Notes: a model not told the origin generated them from the letters alone. Shown: positions 8,313 through 17,200, counted from the first letter of the stretch. The stretch is DNA of 33,735 bases from Clostridiales bacterium (GCA_019415925.1 DXYG01000022.1:1-33735); one strand, 5' to 3'. Made by a program: numbers and translations.

Positions 8313-8383
8313 TTCCCTACACTCGCCAGAGCGCATGACTGTTAATCATGATGTCACTGGTTCGAGCCCAGTTGGGGGAGCCA
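8313..8383 (+). pseudogene. tRNA-Asn (GTT) copy with degenerate D-arm, probable integration-site remnant
   Basis: From about 8326 to 8383 the sequence folds as a perfect tRNA 3' half. It has anticodon stem CATGA/TCATG around loop CTGTTAA (GTT anticodon at 8341-8343), T-arm ACTGG-TTCGAGC-CCAGT, acceptor strand TGGGGGA and CCA. On the 5' side, TTCCCTA can pair with the acceptor only with two G-U pairs. The D-arm is reduced to ACTC-GCCA-GAGC, with a mismatch and a 4-base loop, so the total is 71 instead of about 76 bases. This pattern (good 3' half, poor 5' half) is what tRNA-targeting integrases leave at the distal end of an insertion. A working tRNA is possible but unlikely. Confidence 0.75.
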
Positions 8384-8385
8384 CG

Positions 8386-8417
8386 AAGGTTCGTAGAGCG
8401 ATCTACGGACCTTTTTT
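8386..8417 (+). terminator. Rho-independent terminator after the tRNA-Asn copy
   Basis: GGTTCGTAGA (8388-8397), loop GCGA, TCTACGGACC (8402-8411) form a 10-bp stem with one G-U pair, extended by AA/TT, followed by six T. Confidence 0.9.
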
Positions 8418-8446
8418 CACATAGTAAAAATTAGGAGTTGATTAGA

Positions 8447-8657
8447 ATGGCATATATGACTGATAATGAGTTTTAAAATTTTATGGATGAACTATTAAGG
8501 ATTGTACAGGAATCTGAAAGTAAAGATGAAGCAGTTGAAAAATTACAAGGTTTAATCGAAAATAAGGATTCCTTATTATGAGGTTGAAAAGTATTATTGT
8601 AGTAAAAAGAATAAGTATCGCAAACGGTATGAAAATGCAAGAGATGATACTGAATAA
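8447..8657 (+). pseudogene. Broken small conjugative-element-type gene
   Basis: AGGAG at 8433-8437 precedes ATG 8447, but the frame stops at TAA 8474 after nine codons (MAYMTDNEF). It continues in the same frame as a helical, acidic peptide (MDELLRIVQESESKDEAVEK...) and then needs a one-base shift near 8570 to continue as PYYEVEKYYCSKKNKYRKRY to TAA 8655. Read through, this is a coherent protein of about 69 residues, so a nonsense change plus a single-base insertion have inactivated it. It is flanked by terminators and lies right after the tRNA remnant. The protein resembles small accessory proteins of Firmicute conjugative elements; no function is known to me. Confidence 0.55.
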
Positions 8658-8675
8658 AAATTAATATTGATATAC

Positions 8676-8715
8676 AGAGTTGAAGTTATAGAAATATAAT
8701 TTCAACTCTTTTTTT
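8676..8715 (+). terminator. Strong rho-independent terminator
   Basis: A 15-bp stem (8676-8690 with 8695-8709, one G-U pair) is closed by a GAAA tetraloop and followed by a T run. It ends the broken gene upstream. Confidence 0.9.
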
Positions 8716-8748
8716 ATGCAAAAAAATAATAATTTAAAGAGGTAGGTT

Positions 8749-8967
8749 ATGTATACAGGATATGAAAGATTAGCAAACGGAATAATTTTGCAGGCTGTTG
8801 ATGATTACAGAAAAGCTCGCAAGGATTTAAAATTGAATATTCATAACCATGAAGCAAGGATAATTCTTAAGGACTGCGAACGCTTTTTACGGTCAGAATG
8901 GTTTGGGGTGCTTACTGCACTTGACGGAAAGGATTTGCTGTCAAAATTAGAAACAGAGATTAACTAA
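8749..8967 (+). CDS. Small conserved-type protein of mobile elements, function unknown
   Basis: A 72-residue, soluble, mostly helical protein (GYERLANGIILQAVDDYRKA..., ending LLSKLETEIN). AAAGAGGTAGG directly upstream gives a good start. Small proteins of this kind, with the RSEWFGVLT-like core, accompany DUF4314 genes in clostridial conjugative elements; I recognise the neighbourhood rather than a defined activity. No DNA-binding motif is obvious. Confidence 0.7.
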   Translation: MYTGYERLANGIILQAVDDYRKARKDLKLNIHNHEARIILKDCERFLRSEWFGVLTALDGKDLLSKLETEIN

Positions 8968-8986
8968 TTAGAAAGGTTGTGTATTT

Positions 8987-9049
8987 ATGGTGTATATCAG
9001 AAGTCCGACAAAAATATTTTTTATGAATAACAAAACAAATAGGAGATGA
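8987..9049 (+). CDS. Possible 20-residue ORF, remnant or leader
   Basis: ATG 8987 follows AAAGG by about 10 bases and reads MVYIRSPTKIFFMNNKTNRR before TGA 9047. It is too short for family assignment. Its stop overlaps the ribosome site of the DUF4314 gene (AGGAG 9041-9045), so it may couple translation of that gene, or be a decayed ORF. Confidence 0.25.
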   Translation: MVYIRSPTKIFFMNNKTNRR

Positions 9050-9053
9050 TAAC

Positions 9054-9371
9054 TTGAACGAATATGAAAGACAGCGCAGAATAGCTGAAAGCACAAAGAA
9101 ATTGTATCCGCCGGGTACAAGAATTGAGCTTATCAGTATGAAGGACCCTTACGCACCTGTTCCGGCAGGTACAAGAGGAACAGTTAAATTTGTTGATTTA
9201 ATGGGAACGATATTTCCAGAGTGGGACAACGGTCGTTCACTTGGAGTAGTTCCCGGAGAGGATTCATTCAGAAAGCTCACACAGGAAGAAATCGAAGCAG
9301 AAAATCAATCCTCATCCGAAGTTGAAGATGAAACTCCTGATGAGGGTAACGGAATGACTATGCGAATGTAG
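9054..9371 (+). CDS. DUF4314 domain protein
   Basis: A 105-residue protein starting at TTG 9054, 8 bases after AGGAG. Residues about 17-75 carry the DUF4314 pattern: YPPGTRIELISMKDPYAPVP, GTRGTVKFVD, then EWDNGRSLGVVPGEDSFRKL. The fold is a small SH3-like barrel, to judge from the alternating G-T-R-G-x-V and W-D-N-G-x-S strands. The acidic, disordered tail ends in MTMRM. The family occurs widely in integrative and conjugative elements and plasmids of Firmicutes; its role is unknown. It supports the view that 8.4-9.7 kb is element debris. Confidence 0.85.
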   Translation: MNEYERQRRIAESTKKLYPPGTRIELISMKDPYAPVPAGTRGTVKFVDLMGTIFPEWDNGRSLGVVPGEDSFRKLTQEEIEAENQSSSEVEDETPDEGNGMTMRM

Positions 9372-9388
9372 GAGGTGTTTCTTAATAT

Positions 9389-9417
9389 ATAAATCTTCGT
9401 TTGGAATGAAGATTTAT
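9389..9417. repeat. Perfect 10-bp inverted repeat before the HTH gene
   Basis: ATAAATCTTC (9389-9398) and GAAGATTTAT (9408-9417) enclose 9 bases. There is no T run after it, so an operator or RNA element is more likely than a terminator. GGAGGTG at 9371-9377 lies just upstream with no start codon at a proper distance, suggesting that an ORF start has been lost here. Confidence 0.6.
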
Positions 9418-9434
9418 GTCCATCAAAAACAGCA

Positions 9435-9707
9435 ATGAGCAGATTAACTTTTCTCTATCAAATGGACTTGCCTCACCGAGCCGTAGCAGTCTATACCTAC
9501 CTCTACGACCGAGCGAACAAAAACGGTGAATGCTGGCCTTCGGTAAAAACAATAGCAGGAGACATAAAATTGTCGCCTGCTACAGTCAGAAGGACTATTA
9601 AAGATTTGAAAAAAGCCGGGTTAATAAAAATAGAACAACGATATAGAGAAAAGGGTGGTAAAAGCACATTGCTGTTTAGACTTAAACAGCGTACAGACAT
9701 TGTTTAA
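9435..9707 (+). CDS. Winged helix-turn-helix protein (HTH_36-type)
   Basis: A 90-residue protein with a single winged helix: LPHRAVAVYTYLYDRANKNG (residues about 12-31), then PSVKTIAGDIKLSPATVRRT with the recognition helix and KKAGLIKIEQRYREKGGKST as the wing. This is the fold seen in replication initiators and small regulators of Firmicute conjugative elements. No proper ribosome site precedes ATG 9435 and no upstream in-frame start exists, so the 5' end may be damaged. It probably regulates or once regulated element genes. Confidence 0.75.
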   Translation: MSRLTFLYQMDLPHRAVAVYTYLYDRANKNGECWPSVKTIAGDIKLSPATVRRTIKDLKKAGLIKIEQRYREKGGKSTLLFRLKQRTDIV

Positions 9708-9810
9708 ACTAGGATATGGAAAATTTCCTGAATATATGATATAATTTAATGTATATAAAATTTGCAATTAAATTGATATTTCTTTTTATCAGGGAAAGAG
9801 AGCGAAATAT

Positions 9811-10112
9811 ATGACAAAATCCATTAAAAGGAATAAAAATACCGGAATAATTGTTGTGTTGTTGATTGTTTGCGCTTAATTTTCCACATTTTAGGAAAAA
9901 ACGGTATTTATCCGATGATTGCCGGATCCCTGCGCACGTTAGTCTATATCGGTCTGTATATCGGGTGGGGTATTTCCGTCAGTGAGCGGATTGTTCAGGC
10001 TCAGGTGCGCCGTAATCCGGTTGCTGTAGCTTTACTTAATGTTTTTTGGTTTGTCATAAGGATACAAAAATTAAAACAAAATGAAACATTTTTGAAAGGA
10101 GGTCCCGCATGA
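9811..10112 (+). pseudogene. Frameshifted, truncated copy of the sensor-kinase N-terminus
   Basis: ATG 9811 opens MTKSIKRNKNTGIIVVLLIV and runs into a stop at about 9877. The reading continues in another frame from about 9870 as FHILGKNGIYPMIAGSLRTL, then YIGLYIGWGISVSERIVQAQ to VFWFVIR. This matches the N-terminal membrane part of the next gene nearly residue for residue (YIALYIGWGISVSKRIIQVQ...VFWFVIR), with clear DNA similarity. After that segment the rest of the gene is missing and the frame ends at TGA 10110, overlapping the next ATG. It is the eroded remnant of a paralogue lost by deletion and one frameshift. Confidence 0.75.
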
Positions 10113-11740
10113 CGAAACAGAATCACAAAACAGGATTTCTTATAGCCGGGATGGTTTTCTCTGCTATTGCTTTACGGGTTTTGGGAAAGTTTGATATACT
10201 GATAGTTCCCGGAGGGATCGTCCGCTCGCTTATCTATATCGCCCTTTATATCGGATGGGGAATTTCCGTCAGTAAACGGATTATTCAGGTACAGGTGCGC
10301 CATTATCTGATTTCCGTTTCCTGCTTAATGGTTTTCTGGTTTGTTATCCGTTCAACGAATTACTTTTTTACAACCGATGCCGAAATCAAACGGTATCTAT
10401 GGTACTTGTACTACCTGCCGATGCTGTTTATTCCGCTGTTTTCTTTATTTGTAGCCATCTCGCTGGGCAGACCCGTGAACGCAAGGTTATCGAAAACGAT
10501 GCTTCTGTTATTATATATTCCTACAGTGCTTTGTCTGCTGCTGGTGCTTACAAATGATCTCCATCAGCTTGTCTTTTCCTTCCCGAAAGGAGAGGTATGG
10601 ACGGACAAAAACAATGGATATACATTCGGATATTATATCGTGCTTGGGTGGGAGATTATTTGCGCTTTAGCGGCATTTGTCATAATGTTAATCAAGTGCC
10701 GGCACTCGCAAAGGAAAAAATATCTGCCGTTCTTGCTGTTAACAGCTTCTATTGTATATGCCTTGATATATGTCAGCGGCGTAGAATGGCTGCAGATAAT
10801 TGGCGGCGACATCACGGCGGCGCAGTGTCTGATGTTTACCGGAATATTGGAATGCTGTATTCAATGCGGGCTTATCCAGACCAATACCGGTTACAAAGCT
10901 CTGTTTGAAGCCGGGTCCATAGGAGCACAAATCGTAGATACGGACTATGATACACGTTATGCCTCTTCAAACGCACCGAAGCTGACGGCAGATATGATGC
11001 GCTCGGCGCAGAGAGACGCAGCAATGCTTGATAACAACACTCTGCTTAGAAGCAGTAAGATCAACGGCGGTTATGTTTTGTGGCAGGAAGATATTACAGA
11101 CCTTACCGCTATACTGGAAAAGCTGGAGGAAAACAGGAAAACTATTTCGGAAAGCAATTATGTGGAGCAGGAAAACTATATAACCAAGGTAAAGATCAAT
11201 ACAGTTCGGGAAAAGAACAGACTGTATGATCGGCTGCAGGCACAAACCGCACATCAAATCGAGCTCCTCGATCAGCTCTTGACGCAATATGAAGCGCAAC
11301 CCGACCCGGAAATTCGCCGCAGTCTGCTTGCAAAAGCGGCGGTGATCGGAGCATACATAAAACGTCGGGGTAATTTGATGTTTATCGGTGAAAAATCCGA
11401 TGTAACGGATACCGCCGAGCTGTCAGCCTGTCTTGATGAATCCTTTGCCAATTTAGAACTTATGGGTGTGGAGTGTGCCGTTGATATTCCGGGCAAAAAC
11501 AGCATTTATACTCGGGATTCGATCCGTGTATATGACTTTTTTGAAGCCGTGACGGAAGAAGCGATGGATGACCTTCGTTTTGTCTGGCTGAAAGCTCGCA
11601 GCCTTGAAGATACCGTCATCTTTTATCTGCAAGCAGAAAGCAAAACCGAATTGTCGGCGCTGTCCGAGCTTTCTGACACCTGCACTTGTGAGGAAGGCGT
11701 ATGGCGCTTTTCTCTGCGTATCGGAAAGGCGGGTGAATAG
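10109..11740 (+). CDS. 7TM-type histidine-kinase-like membrane sensor
   Basis: A 543-residue protein. Residues about 1-240 hold seven or so hydrophobic segments in the manner of the histidine-kinase N-terminal 7TM region. A PAS-like stretch follows (LFEAGSIGAQIVDTDYDTRY), then a coiled coil with RLQAQTAHQIELLDQLLTQY around residue 380, where a helical H-box would lie. The ATPase part is degenerate: at the N-box position it reads FFEAVTEEAMDDLRFVWLKA and no clear G-x-G boxes follow. It may be an accessory sensor rather than an active kinase. RBS AAAGGAGG at 10096-10103 is strong; two bases separate it from the next gene, so it is co-transcribed with a genuine kinase and regulator. Confidence 0.8.
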   Translation: MTKQNHKTGFLIAGMVFSAIALRVLGKFDILIVPGGIVRSLIYIALYIGWGISVSKRIIQVQVRHYLISVSCLMVFWFVIRSTNYFFTTDAEIKRYLWYLYYLPMLFIPLFSLFVAISLGRPVNARLSKTMLLLLYIPTVLCLLLVLTNDLHQLVFSFPKGEVWTDKNNGYTFGYYIVLGWEIICALAAFVIMLIKCRHSQRKKYLPFLLLTASIVYALIYVSGVEWLQIIGGDITAAQCLMFTGILECCIQCGLIQTNTGYKALFEAGSIGAQIVDTDYDTRYASSNAPKLTADMMRSAQRDAAMLDNNTLLRSSKINGGYVLWQEDITDLTAILEKLEENRKTISESNYVEQENYITKVKINTVREKNRLYDRLQAQTAHQIELLDQLLTQYEAQPDPEIRRSLLAKAAVIGAYIKRRGNLMFIGEKSDVTDTAELSACLDESFANLELMGVECAVDIPGKNSIYTRDSIRVYDFFEAVTEEAMDDLRFVWLKARSLEDTVIFYLQAESKTELSALSELSDTCTCEEGVWRFSLRIGKAGE

Positions 11741-11742
11741 GT

Positions 11743-13032
11743 ATGAAAAGCTTTTATCTTTCTTCTGCTTCGGCACAAACGATGCTGTTGGTTGCCTTGT
11801 TCCTTACCCTGATTTTATCCCTTTTCCTGCTGCTGGCAGCTTACGGCAGACAGCGTGATAAATGGAAAAAATATCTGCATCTGTCTGTATTTCTGTTCTT
11901 TCTTATCTTATTGTCAGTGTTAGCAGATGCTTTTTCACGGATAACCGAAGGATTGGAGTACAAGATGTGGATGCCTCTCCCTATGTGGCTGCTTTGGTGC
12001 ATCACATTTGCGGCAGATTTTCTGATGATATGGGATATTGCAGGGCTGTGGAGACTAAGGAGACAGTCGCTTAGTCGAGATTCAATCAAACAGGCTCTGG
12101 ATATGCTGCCAAGCGGCATATGCTATTTCACGCCGTCCGGGAGCGTTAAGCTGTGCAACAGGCAAATGGATAATTTATTCCGCACGATTGCACAGAGTGA
12201 TCTCCAAACGCTTGCAGAACTGCAGGACGCACTGTCAGACTGCGATGCGTGCAGCGGAGTGATCCGGCTCTCTTGGGAGAGGCAGACCTATCTTTTCCCT
12301 GACGGCAAAGCCTGGCGTTACCGACAGACCGAGGTGAAAGCTTCGGACGGTATTGTGTATACGGAAGCCGTATTTTCGGATATCACCGAGCTGTACAATA
12401 AAAATCTTGAGCTGAAAGTGCAGATCAAGCGGCTGAATGCCATTTCCCGAGAATTAAAATGGCTTTCCGACAACGCTCTGATTCTTACAAGAGAAAAGGA
12501 AGTGTTGTCCGCCAAAACAAAGCTGCATGACGATATGGGAGCGGGACTGATCGCCATACGGCACATTCTTAACAACAGCCGGACGGAGGAAGCGGAAAAT
12601 GCCATAGAATTGTTCCGCCGGGCTGTCAGCGCCATAAAATACGATAATGCCTATCCGCAGGGGCACAGCGAGCTGGACAGATTCCTGCATGATGCCGAGG
12701 CAATCGGCGTAAAAGTAAATTTGTCCGGAGAATTGCCTGAGCAGGAGGAGCTTAGGTATGTTATAATTCTTGCCATGCGGGAATGTCTGACAAACAGCGT
12801 GCGTCATGCCGGAGCAACAGCAATACATATCACGGTGGGGAAAAAGGGAGACAGCATTTCCATGAAGATTACAAACGACGGAAGACCTCCCGAAGCCGAG
12901 GTTGTTCCCAAGGGCGGACTTCTCAACCTGTACCGTCATATCATAGCTTGCGGCGGTACAATGGAAATACAGTCGAAGCCGAGCTTTGCATTAACCGTGG
13001 TTCTCACGGTGATACAGGAGGGTACAGAATGA
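11743..13032 (+). CDS. Sensor histidine kinase, NarL/LiaS-type
   Basis: A 429-residue membrane kinase. There are two or three N-terminal transmembrane segments (residues about 8-100), a PAS-like domain (DMLPSGICYFTPSGSVKLCN), a coiled coil, then the phospho-acceptor segment KLHDDMGAGLIAIRHIL with H262. The ATPase domain has N-box ECLTNSVRHAGATAI (N351) and ITNDGRPPE; the last G-box is weak (KGGLLNLYRHIIACGG). HD-D around the histidine is typical of kinases paired with NarL/LuxR-type regulators, and such a regulator follows with an ATGA overlap. The signal is unknown. The block 9.8-13.7 kb is richer in G+C than its neighbours, suggesting acquisition. Confidence 0.9.
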   Translation: MKSFYLSSASAQTMLLVALFLTLILSLFLLLAAYGRQRDKWKKYLHLSVFLFFLILLSVLADAFSRITEGLEYKMWMPLPMWLLWCITFAADFLMIWDIAGLWRLRRQSLSRDSIKQALDMLPSGICYFTPSGSVKLCNRQMDNLFRTIAQSDLQTLAELQDALSDCDACSGVIRLSWERQTYLFPDGKAWRYRQTEVKASDGIVYTEAVFSDITELYNKNLELKVQIKRLNAISRELKWLSDNALILTREKEVLSAKTKLHDDMGAGLIAIRHILNNSRTEEAENAIELFRRAVSAIKYDNAYPQGHSELDRFLHDAEAIGVKVNLSGELPEQEELRYVIILAMRECLTNSVRHAGATAIHITVGKKGDSISMKITNDGRPPEAEVVPKGGLLNLYRHIIACGGTMEIQSKPSFALTVVLTVIQEGTE

Positions 13033-13682
13033 AACGGGTTCTTATTGTAGAGGATCAGCGTATGCCCCGTGAAAATATGGAGCGGACTCTTTCCGACAGC
13101 GGCAGATACGAGCTGGTCACCAGTCTTAGCGGAGCGGATATTGCTATTTTGAAATGCTGTCAGCAGCACATTGACCTGATTTTAATGGACGTCTGCACTT
13201 TGGGTAATAAAGACGGAATTGAAGCGGCCGCAGAAATCAAGGCGAAGTTTCCGAACATCAAGATTGTCATTGTCACATCAATGGTTGAGGTGAGCTACAT
13301 TGAACGTGCCAGAGCAGCCGGGGTTGACAGCTTCTGGTATAAGGATATAAGTCCGGAAGCGTTGATTGATGTGATTGACCGCACAATGGCGGGCGAGCAT
13401 CTTTTTCCGAACGAAACGCCGAAGGTGAAATTGGGACTTGCCGAAAGCACGGAGCTGACGGCAAAGGAGATCGAGGTACTGCGGCTTATCTGCGACGGAT
13501 TGGAATACGATGAAATAGCCGAGAAGCTGGATATTGCTGAAAGAACCGTCAAATACCATGCTTCCAACATTTTATCAAAAACCGGATATGCCAACAGAAC
13601 CCGGCTTGCCATAGCAGTAACAAATAAGAAATTTATTGTTCCCAACATCCCCGAAGAGCAGGAGTTTTCAAAAACCGAATGA
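13029..13682 (+). CDS. Response regulator, NarL/LuxR family
   Basis: A 217-residue regulator with receiver domain (E8-D9 in LIVEDQ, phospho-acceptor D54 in LILMDV, TSMVEV with the conserved Thr, and K in FWYKD). The C-terminal LuxR-type helix-turn-helix reads LTAKEIEVLRLICDGLEYDE followed by IAEKLDIAERTVKYHASNIL. ATG 13029 overlaps the kinase stop (ATGA). A longer frame from 12783 lies inside the kinase gene and is rejected. It is expected to be phosphorylated by the preceding kinase. A palindrome at 13761, upstream of the next gene, is a plausible binding site. Confidence 0.95.
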   Translation: MKRVLIVEDQRMPRENMERTLSDSGRYELVTSLSGADIAILKCCQQHIDLILMDVCTLGNKDGIEAAAEIKAKFPNIKIVIVTSMVEVSYIERARAAGVDSFWYKDISPEALIDVIDRTMAGEHLFPNETPKVKLGLAESTELTAKEIEVLRLICDGLEYDEIAEKLDIAERTVKYHASNILSKTGYANRTRLAIAVTNKKFIVPNIPEEQEFSKTE

Positions 13683-13701
13683 CCGAAACCTTATCGGTCT
13701 G

Positions 13702-13732
13702 ACCCGGCTTCCCTTGGAGTCGGGTATTTTTT
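13702..13732 (+). terminator. Rho-independent terminator of the two-component operon
   Basis: ACCCGGCT (13702-13709) pairs with AGTCGGGT (13718-13725) with one G-U pair and is followed by A and six T. Confidence 0.9.
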
Positions 13733-13760
13733 GCTAATTTTTTTGAAAAAATTGCTCAAA

Positions 13761-13805
13761 CCTGTACTCAGGTACAGGGTGAAATCGAAAAAAATCTGTT
13801 ACAAT
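13761..13805 (+). promoter_or_regulatory. Activator-type promoter with CCTGTAC-TCAG-GTACAGG palindrome
   Basis: The 7-bp perfect palindrome at 13761-13778 is centred about 42 bases upstream of the start site expected from TACAAT (13800-13805). No -35 consensus lies at the proper distance. This geometry is that of class II activator sites overlapping the -35 region. It drives the receiver-like gene at 13860; the NarL-type regulator just upstream is the obvious candidate binder (inferred). Confidence 0.55.
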
Positions 13806-13859
13806 AATCATGGTACAAATCTGTGTTGTCAATTTTTATTCTGAAACGGAGGTGATTTT

Positions 13860-14243
13860 ATGCGGAGAGTTGTTGTTGATATGCAAAATGCTTTGTTTGC
13901 CGACGCCATTGCAACTGCTTTGCGGAATTTTGATTCGGATTTTGAGGTTTTTCCGAGTGAAAGTCCCGACAAAACAACGGATATGTGCGCCGATACACAA
14001 GCGAATGTTCTGATTATGGAGGTCACAGCCTACACACCGTGGAAAATTGAAGAGCGAATGAAAATCCGTGACAAAGTAAAATCATATTGCCACGATTGTA
14101 AAATCGTTTTAGTGGTAGATGAAAATACCGAGAAAAAATTAGCCGATAAGGTTCGCCGAGCGAAAAAGGACGGACTTATCGACAATTTCCTTTACGGTTC
14201 GGTATCTGCTACGTATCTGTCGGCGGTTATTGATACTCTCTGA
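13860..14243 (+). CDS. Stand-alone receiver-like protein with Glu at the phosphorylation site
   Basis: A 127-residue protein with the strand/helix rhythm of a response-regulator receiver: RRVVVDMQNALFADAIATAL at the start, NVLIMEVTAYTPWKIEE in the middle and IVLVVDEN...LADKVRRAKK towards the end. At the place of the phospho-acceptor Asp there is E54, and only D7 is seen where an acidic pair is expected. It may be a constitutively 'on' mimic or a phosphorylation-independent interaction module. No DNA-binding domain is attached. GGAGGTGAT gives a strong start. It is followed after 52 bases by the dockerin gene and preceded by the activator-type promoter. Receiver assignment rests on pattern only. 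Confidence 0.65.
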   Translation: MRRVVVDMQNALFADAIATALRNFDSDFEVFPSESPDKTTDMCADTQANVLIMEVTAYTPWKIEERMKIRDKVKSYCHDCKIVLVVDENTEKKLADKVRRAKKDGLIDNFLYGSVSATYLSAVIDTL

Positions 14244-14295
14244 TAAAACAGAGAAGAACACAGAAACATAAATAATACTTTTGAGGTGAATTTTT

Positions 14296-17200
14296 ATGAA
14301 AACTAAAATATCAAAAAAAGTAATAAGCATATGCCTTACCTTGCTTATCTGCATTTCGGCTTTGCCGCTTTCAATGCTTTCGGCAAGTGCGGCTAAATAC
14401 GATATAACTATCCGAAATGTAGTTTACCCTCGCCCCGGTGCAACACCGCAAGCTGATATTAAAAAAGAAAGCGTCAGTCTATATAATCTGTACGGCTGGG
14501 CTTGGATGGGCAGTGACGATACGGTGGCTATGGGACCCGACGAAAAGTTTAAAGATTTTTTTTCTTTGGTTTTAGGTAGTTCGGGTGACTTCTACTATGA
14601 ATTAGATACCTTCACCGACACCGTAAGCTACGATTTGTCGCTTATGTTTGTTCTCAAGGACAAAATTGTTATTTCCGGAGTCGAATGTGATGTAGTCTTC
14701 TATGATGAAAACAACACTGTGCGGGGAGTAACTCAGGGTATGTTTCTGCCCGTAAAATACGCAAGAACACAGGCGGAGGCGGTAGGCATAGCTTTACCGG
14801 AAGACTTGACCGATAATGATACTATTATGGTATGTTCGACAAGCAGTATGATGTGTTGTCCTGAAGACCATATTCATATACAAGGTCAATATAGTTATGA
14901 CGACAACGGTCATTGGCGTGAATGTACTGTATGCGGTGAAAAAATATTTGACTCTGAAGGCGAGCACCGCAAATATTGCTCAAAAACCGAAAGCTGGAAT
15001 TGTATTAATCAGGCTACTGCAAGTAAAGAGGGAGAATATGTAAAACAATGCTCTAGCTGCTCGTATGTTATGGAGAGAATAACAGTTCCGAAAACAGGAG
15101 AACAAACAGTCGTAACTACTTATGACGAATTGAGAAATGCTCTTGCAAAGGGCGGCAAGCAGTGGATTAAGCTTGATTTTCCCGGTAAAACCTTTAAACA
15201 GGAGGACTTCAAGTATGATTACACTCTTTGTTTAGATGACCCTGATGCTGACATTACAATAGACTTAAACAACTGCATTCTGGAAAGAAAAACATTGTAC
15301 GACAAAAGGCTTTTTGAAATTAAGCAGGGAAAGCTCAGGTTATGGCAGAAGGACGGAAACGGTATAGATAGTACTGTGAATTTCAAATATAATTTTTCTT
15401 TTGATACCGGCAACGGCGAAGCAGTGTTTTATGTTGCCGACTCAGGAAGTCTTATATTGACTAACGTTCATTCTCTGTCACCGGGTTCAGATGACATAGG
15501 TACTTTTACTTATGCTTTTCCGATTGTAAAATCAAGCGGAAACCTCCGCATTGACAGCGGTGTATATTACTCCTATAATGAAACCTCTGCTGTTGAAATT
15601 GACGGAGGTACAGCGGTTATTAACGGCGGATATTTTAAATCAACCTATTACAAAAGCTCAGCCGTGAAAATTACAGCCCCGGACAAAGAAAAAACTACTG
15701 TCGAAATTAACTATGGTAATTTCGGCGCACTCAACACGGCAGTTTATATGGATAGAGATACCGTTGTCACAATAAACGGCGGCAACTTCGAATATAAGGA
15801 TACGGACAGAAATTTATATCAGCAATACGCTTTGTATGCATATGATGCGGATTTAACAATAAACGGCGGTTATTTCTACGGTTCATTAAATGCATTAGAT
15901 GCAAGAGGACTTCATTCACTTAATATTTCAAACGGATATTTCAAATTGTATAATCAAACCGAAGACGGCAATTTGGCGGCAGTTTACTTGGGCGGTGATT
16001 ATAGCACTAATACTATAATTTCCGGAGGAAGATATTATGGAAATAAAGGAATTGAATTCAGTTCAAAAACTGATTTTTCAAAAATTATTCCCCAAGGCTG
16101 CTATGTGACAGATAATGATACCGGTTTAGTTATTGACCATAACATCACCGATTATTCGCTCGGAGGCTCTATTGATATATTTGCTAAAAGGCCGAGAATC
16201 ACAACACAGCCGTCGGGCGGACATTCCCTTAATATGGGTGACGCAATCGTTCTTAAAATAGACGCTGACAATGCAAACGAGTACATATGGCACATTATTG
16301 ACGAAAACGGAAAAGAGCTTTCGTGGAATTACCTTTCAAACAACGGCTATACAACTCCAAATGTGTATTCAGGCGGCAAAATGCTTATGCTCAGGGAAGT
16401 TTCCGACTGGATGACAGGCAAGCGTGTTTACTGTGAAGTAAAAGGCTACGGCGGAACTGTTATGTCGGATATAGTTACCTTGTCCGTGGATAAGGTAATC
16501 AAATACTGCAACGATTTGTATTTTGAGGATCTCGACCAAATATGGAATCACAAGACAGTCGGAGATTTCAAAAATCCGAAAACCGGCACAGATGCTCCAT
16601 ACACCATCGGTAATGTAAGGTGGGCGATGTTCCGCAAGATTCTCGGCGATGATTATGAATTTGATAGCGGAGATAATGTAACAGTCGCAATTGACGTTAT
16701 TCCAAAGGAAGGATATACATTTTACAGTAATGTATACGGAAAACTTAACGGAATAGATTCCTATGTTACAGTTAAAAACGAGGACGGCAGTCGCTCTATC
16801 GTGTTTGATATGACAATAACCGTTCCTGACGAGTACAAAACACAGGATATTGAGCTTTCGGTTACAGAGCCTGTTGCAGGCGTAAAGACGACAACAACGG
16901 CAGTCTGCACTTCAGGTTACGCAATCCCCGGAACACCCTCGTGGACTCCTGCTGATACAACCTTCAAAAGCGGTACGCAGTACACAGTAAAAATTCCCGT
17001 AAAAGCCGAGTATGAATGGGGAGATATTTCTACCGTAACAGCAAAGGTAAACGGCAAGGAAGCAAAATTCATTGCAGAATATAAAGGCGGAAAGCAATAT
17101 GCTTATTACGTTGAATATACCTTTGATGCAACAAAGGATTATCTGCTCGGCGACGTAAACGGTGACGGAAATATAAGTGTGCTTGACGCCACGCTTATTC

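Noticed and set aside
12454..12939. 161-codon reverse ORF inside the kinase gene
   Set aside because: Antisense shadow; the forward kinase frame has all its motifs.
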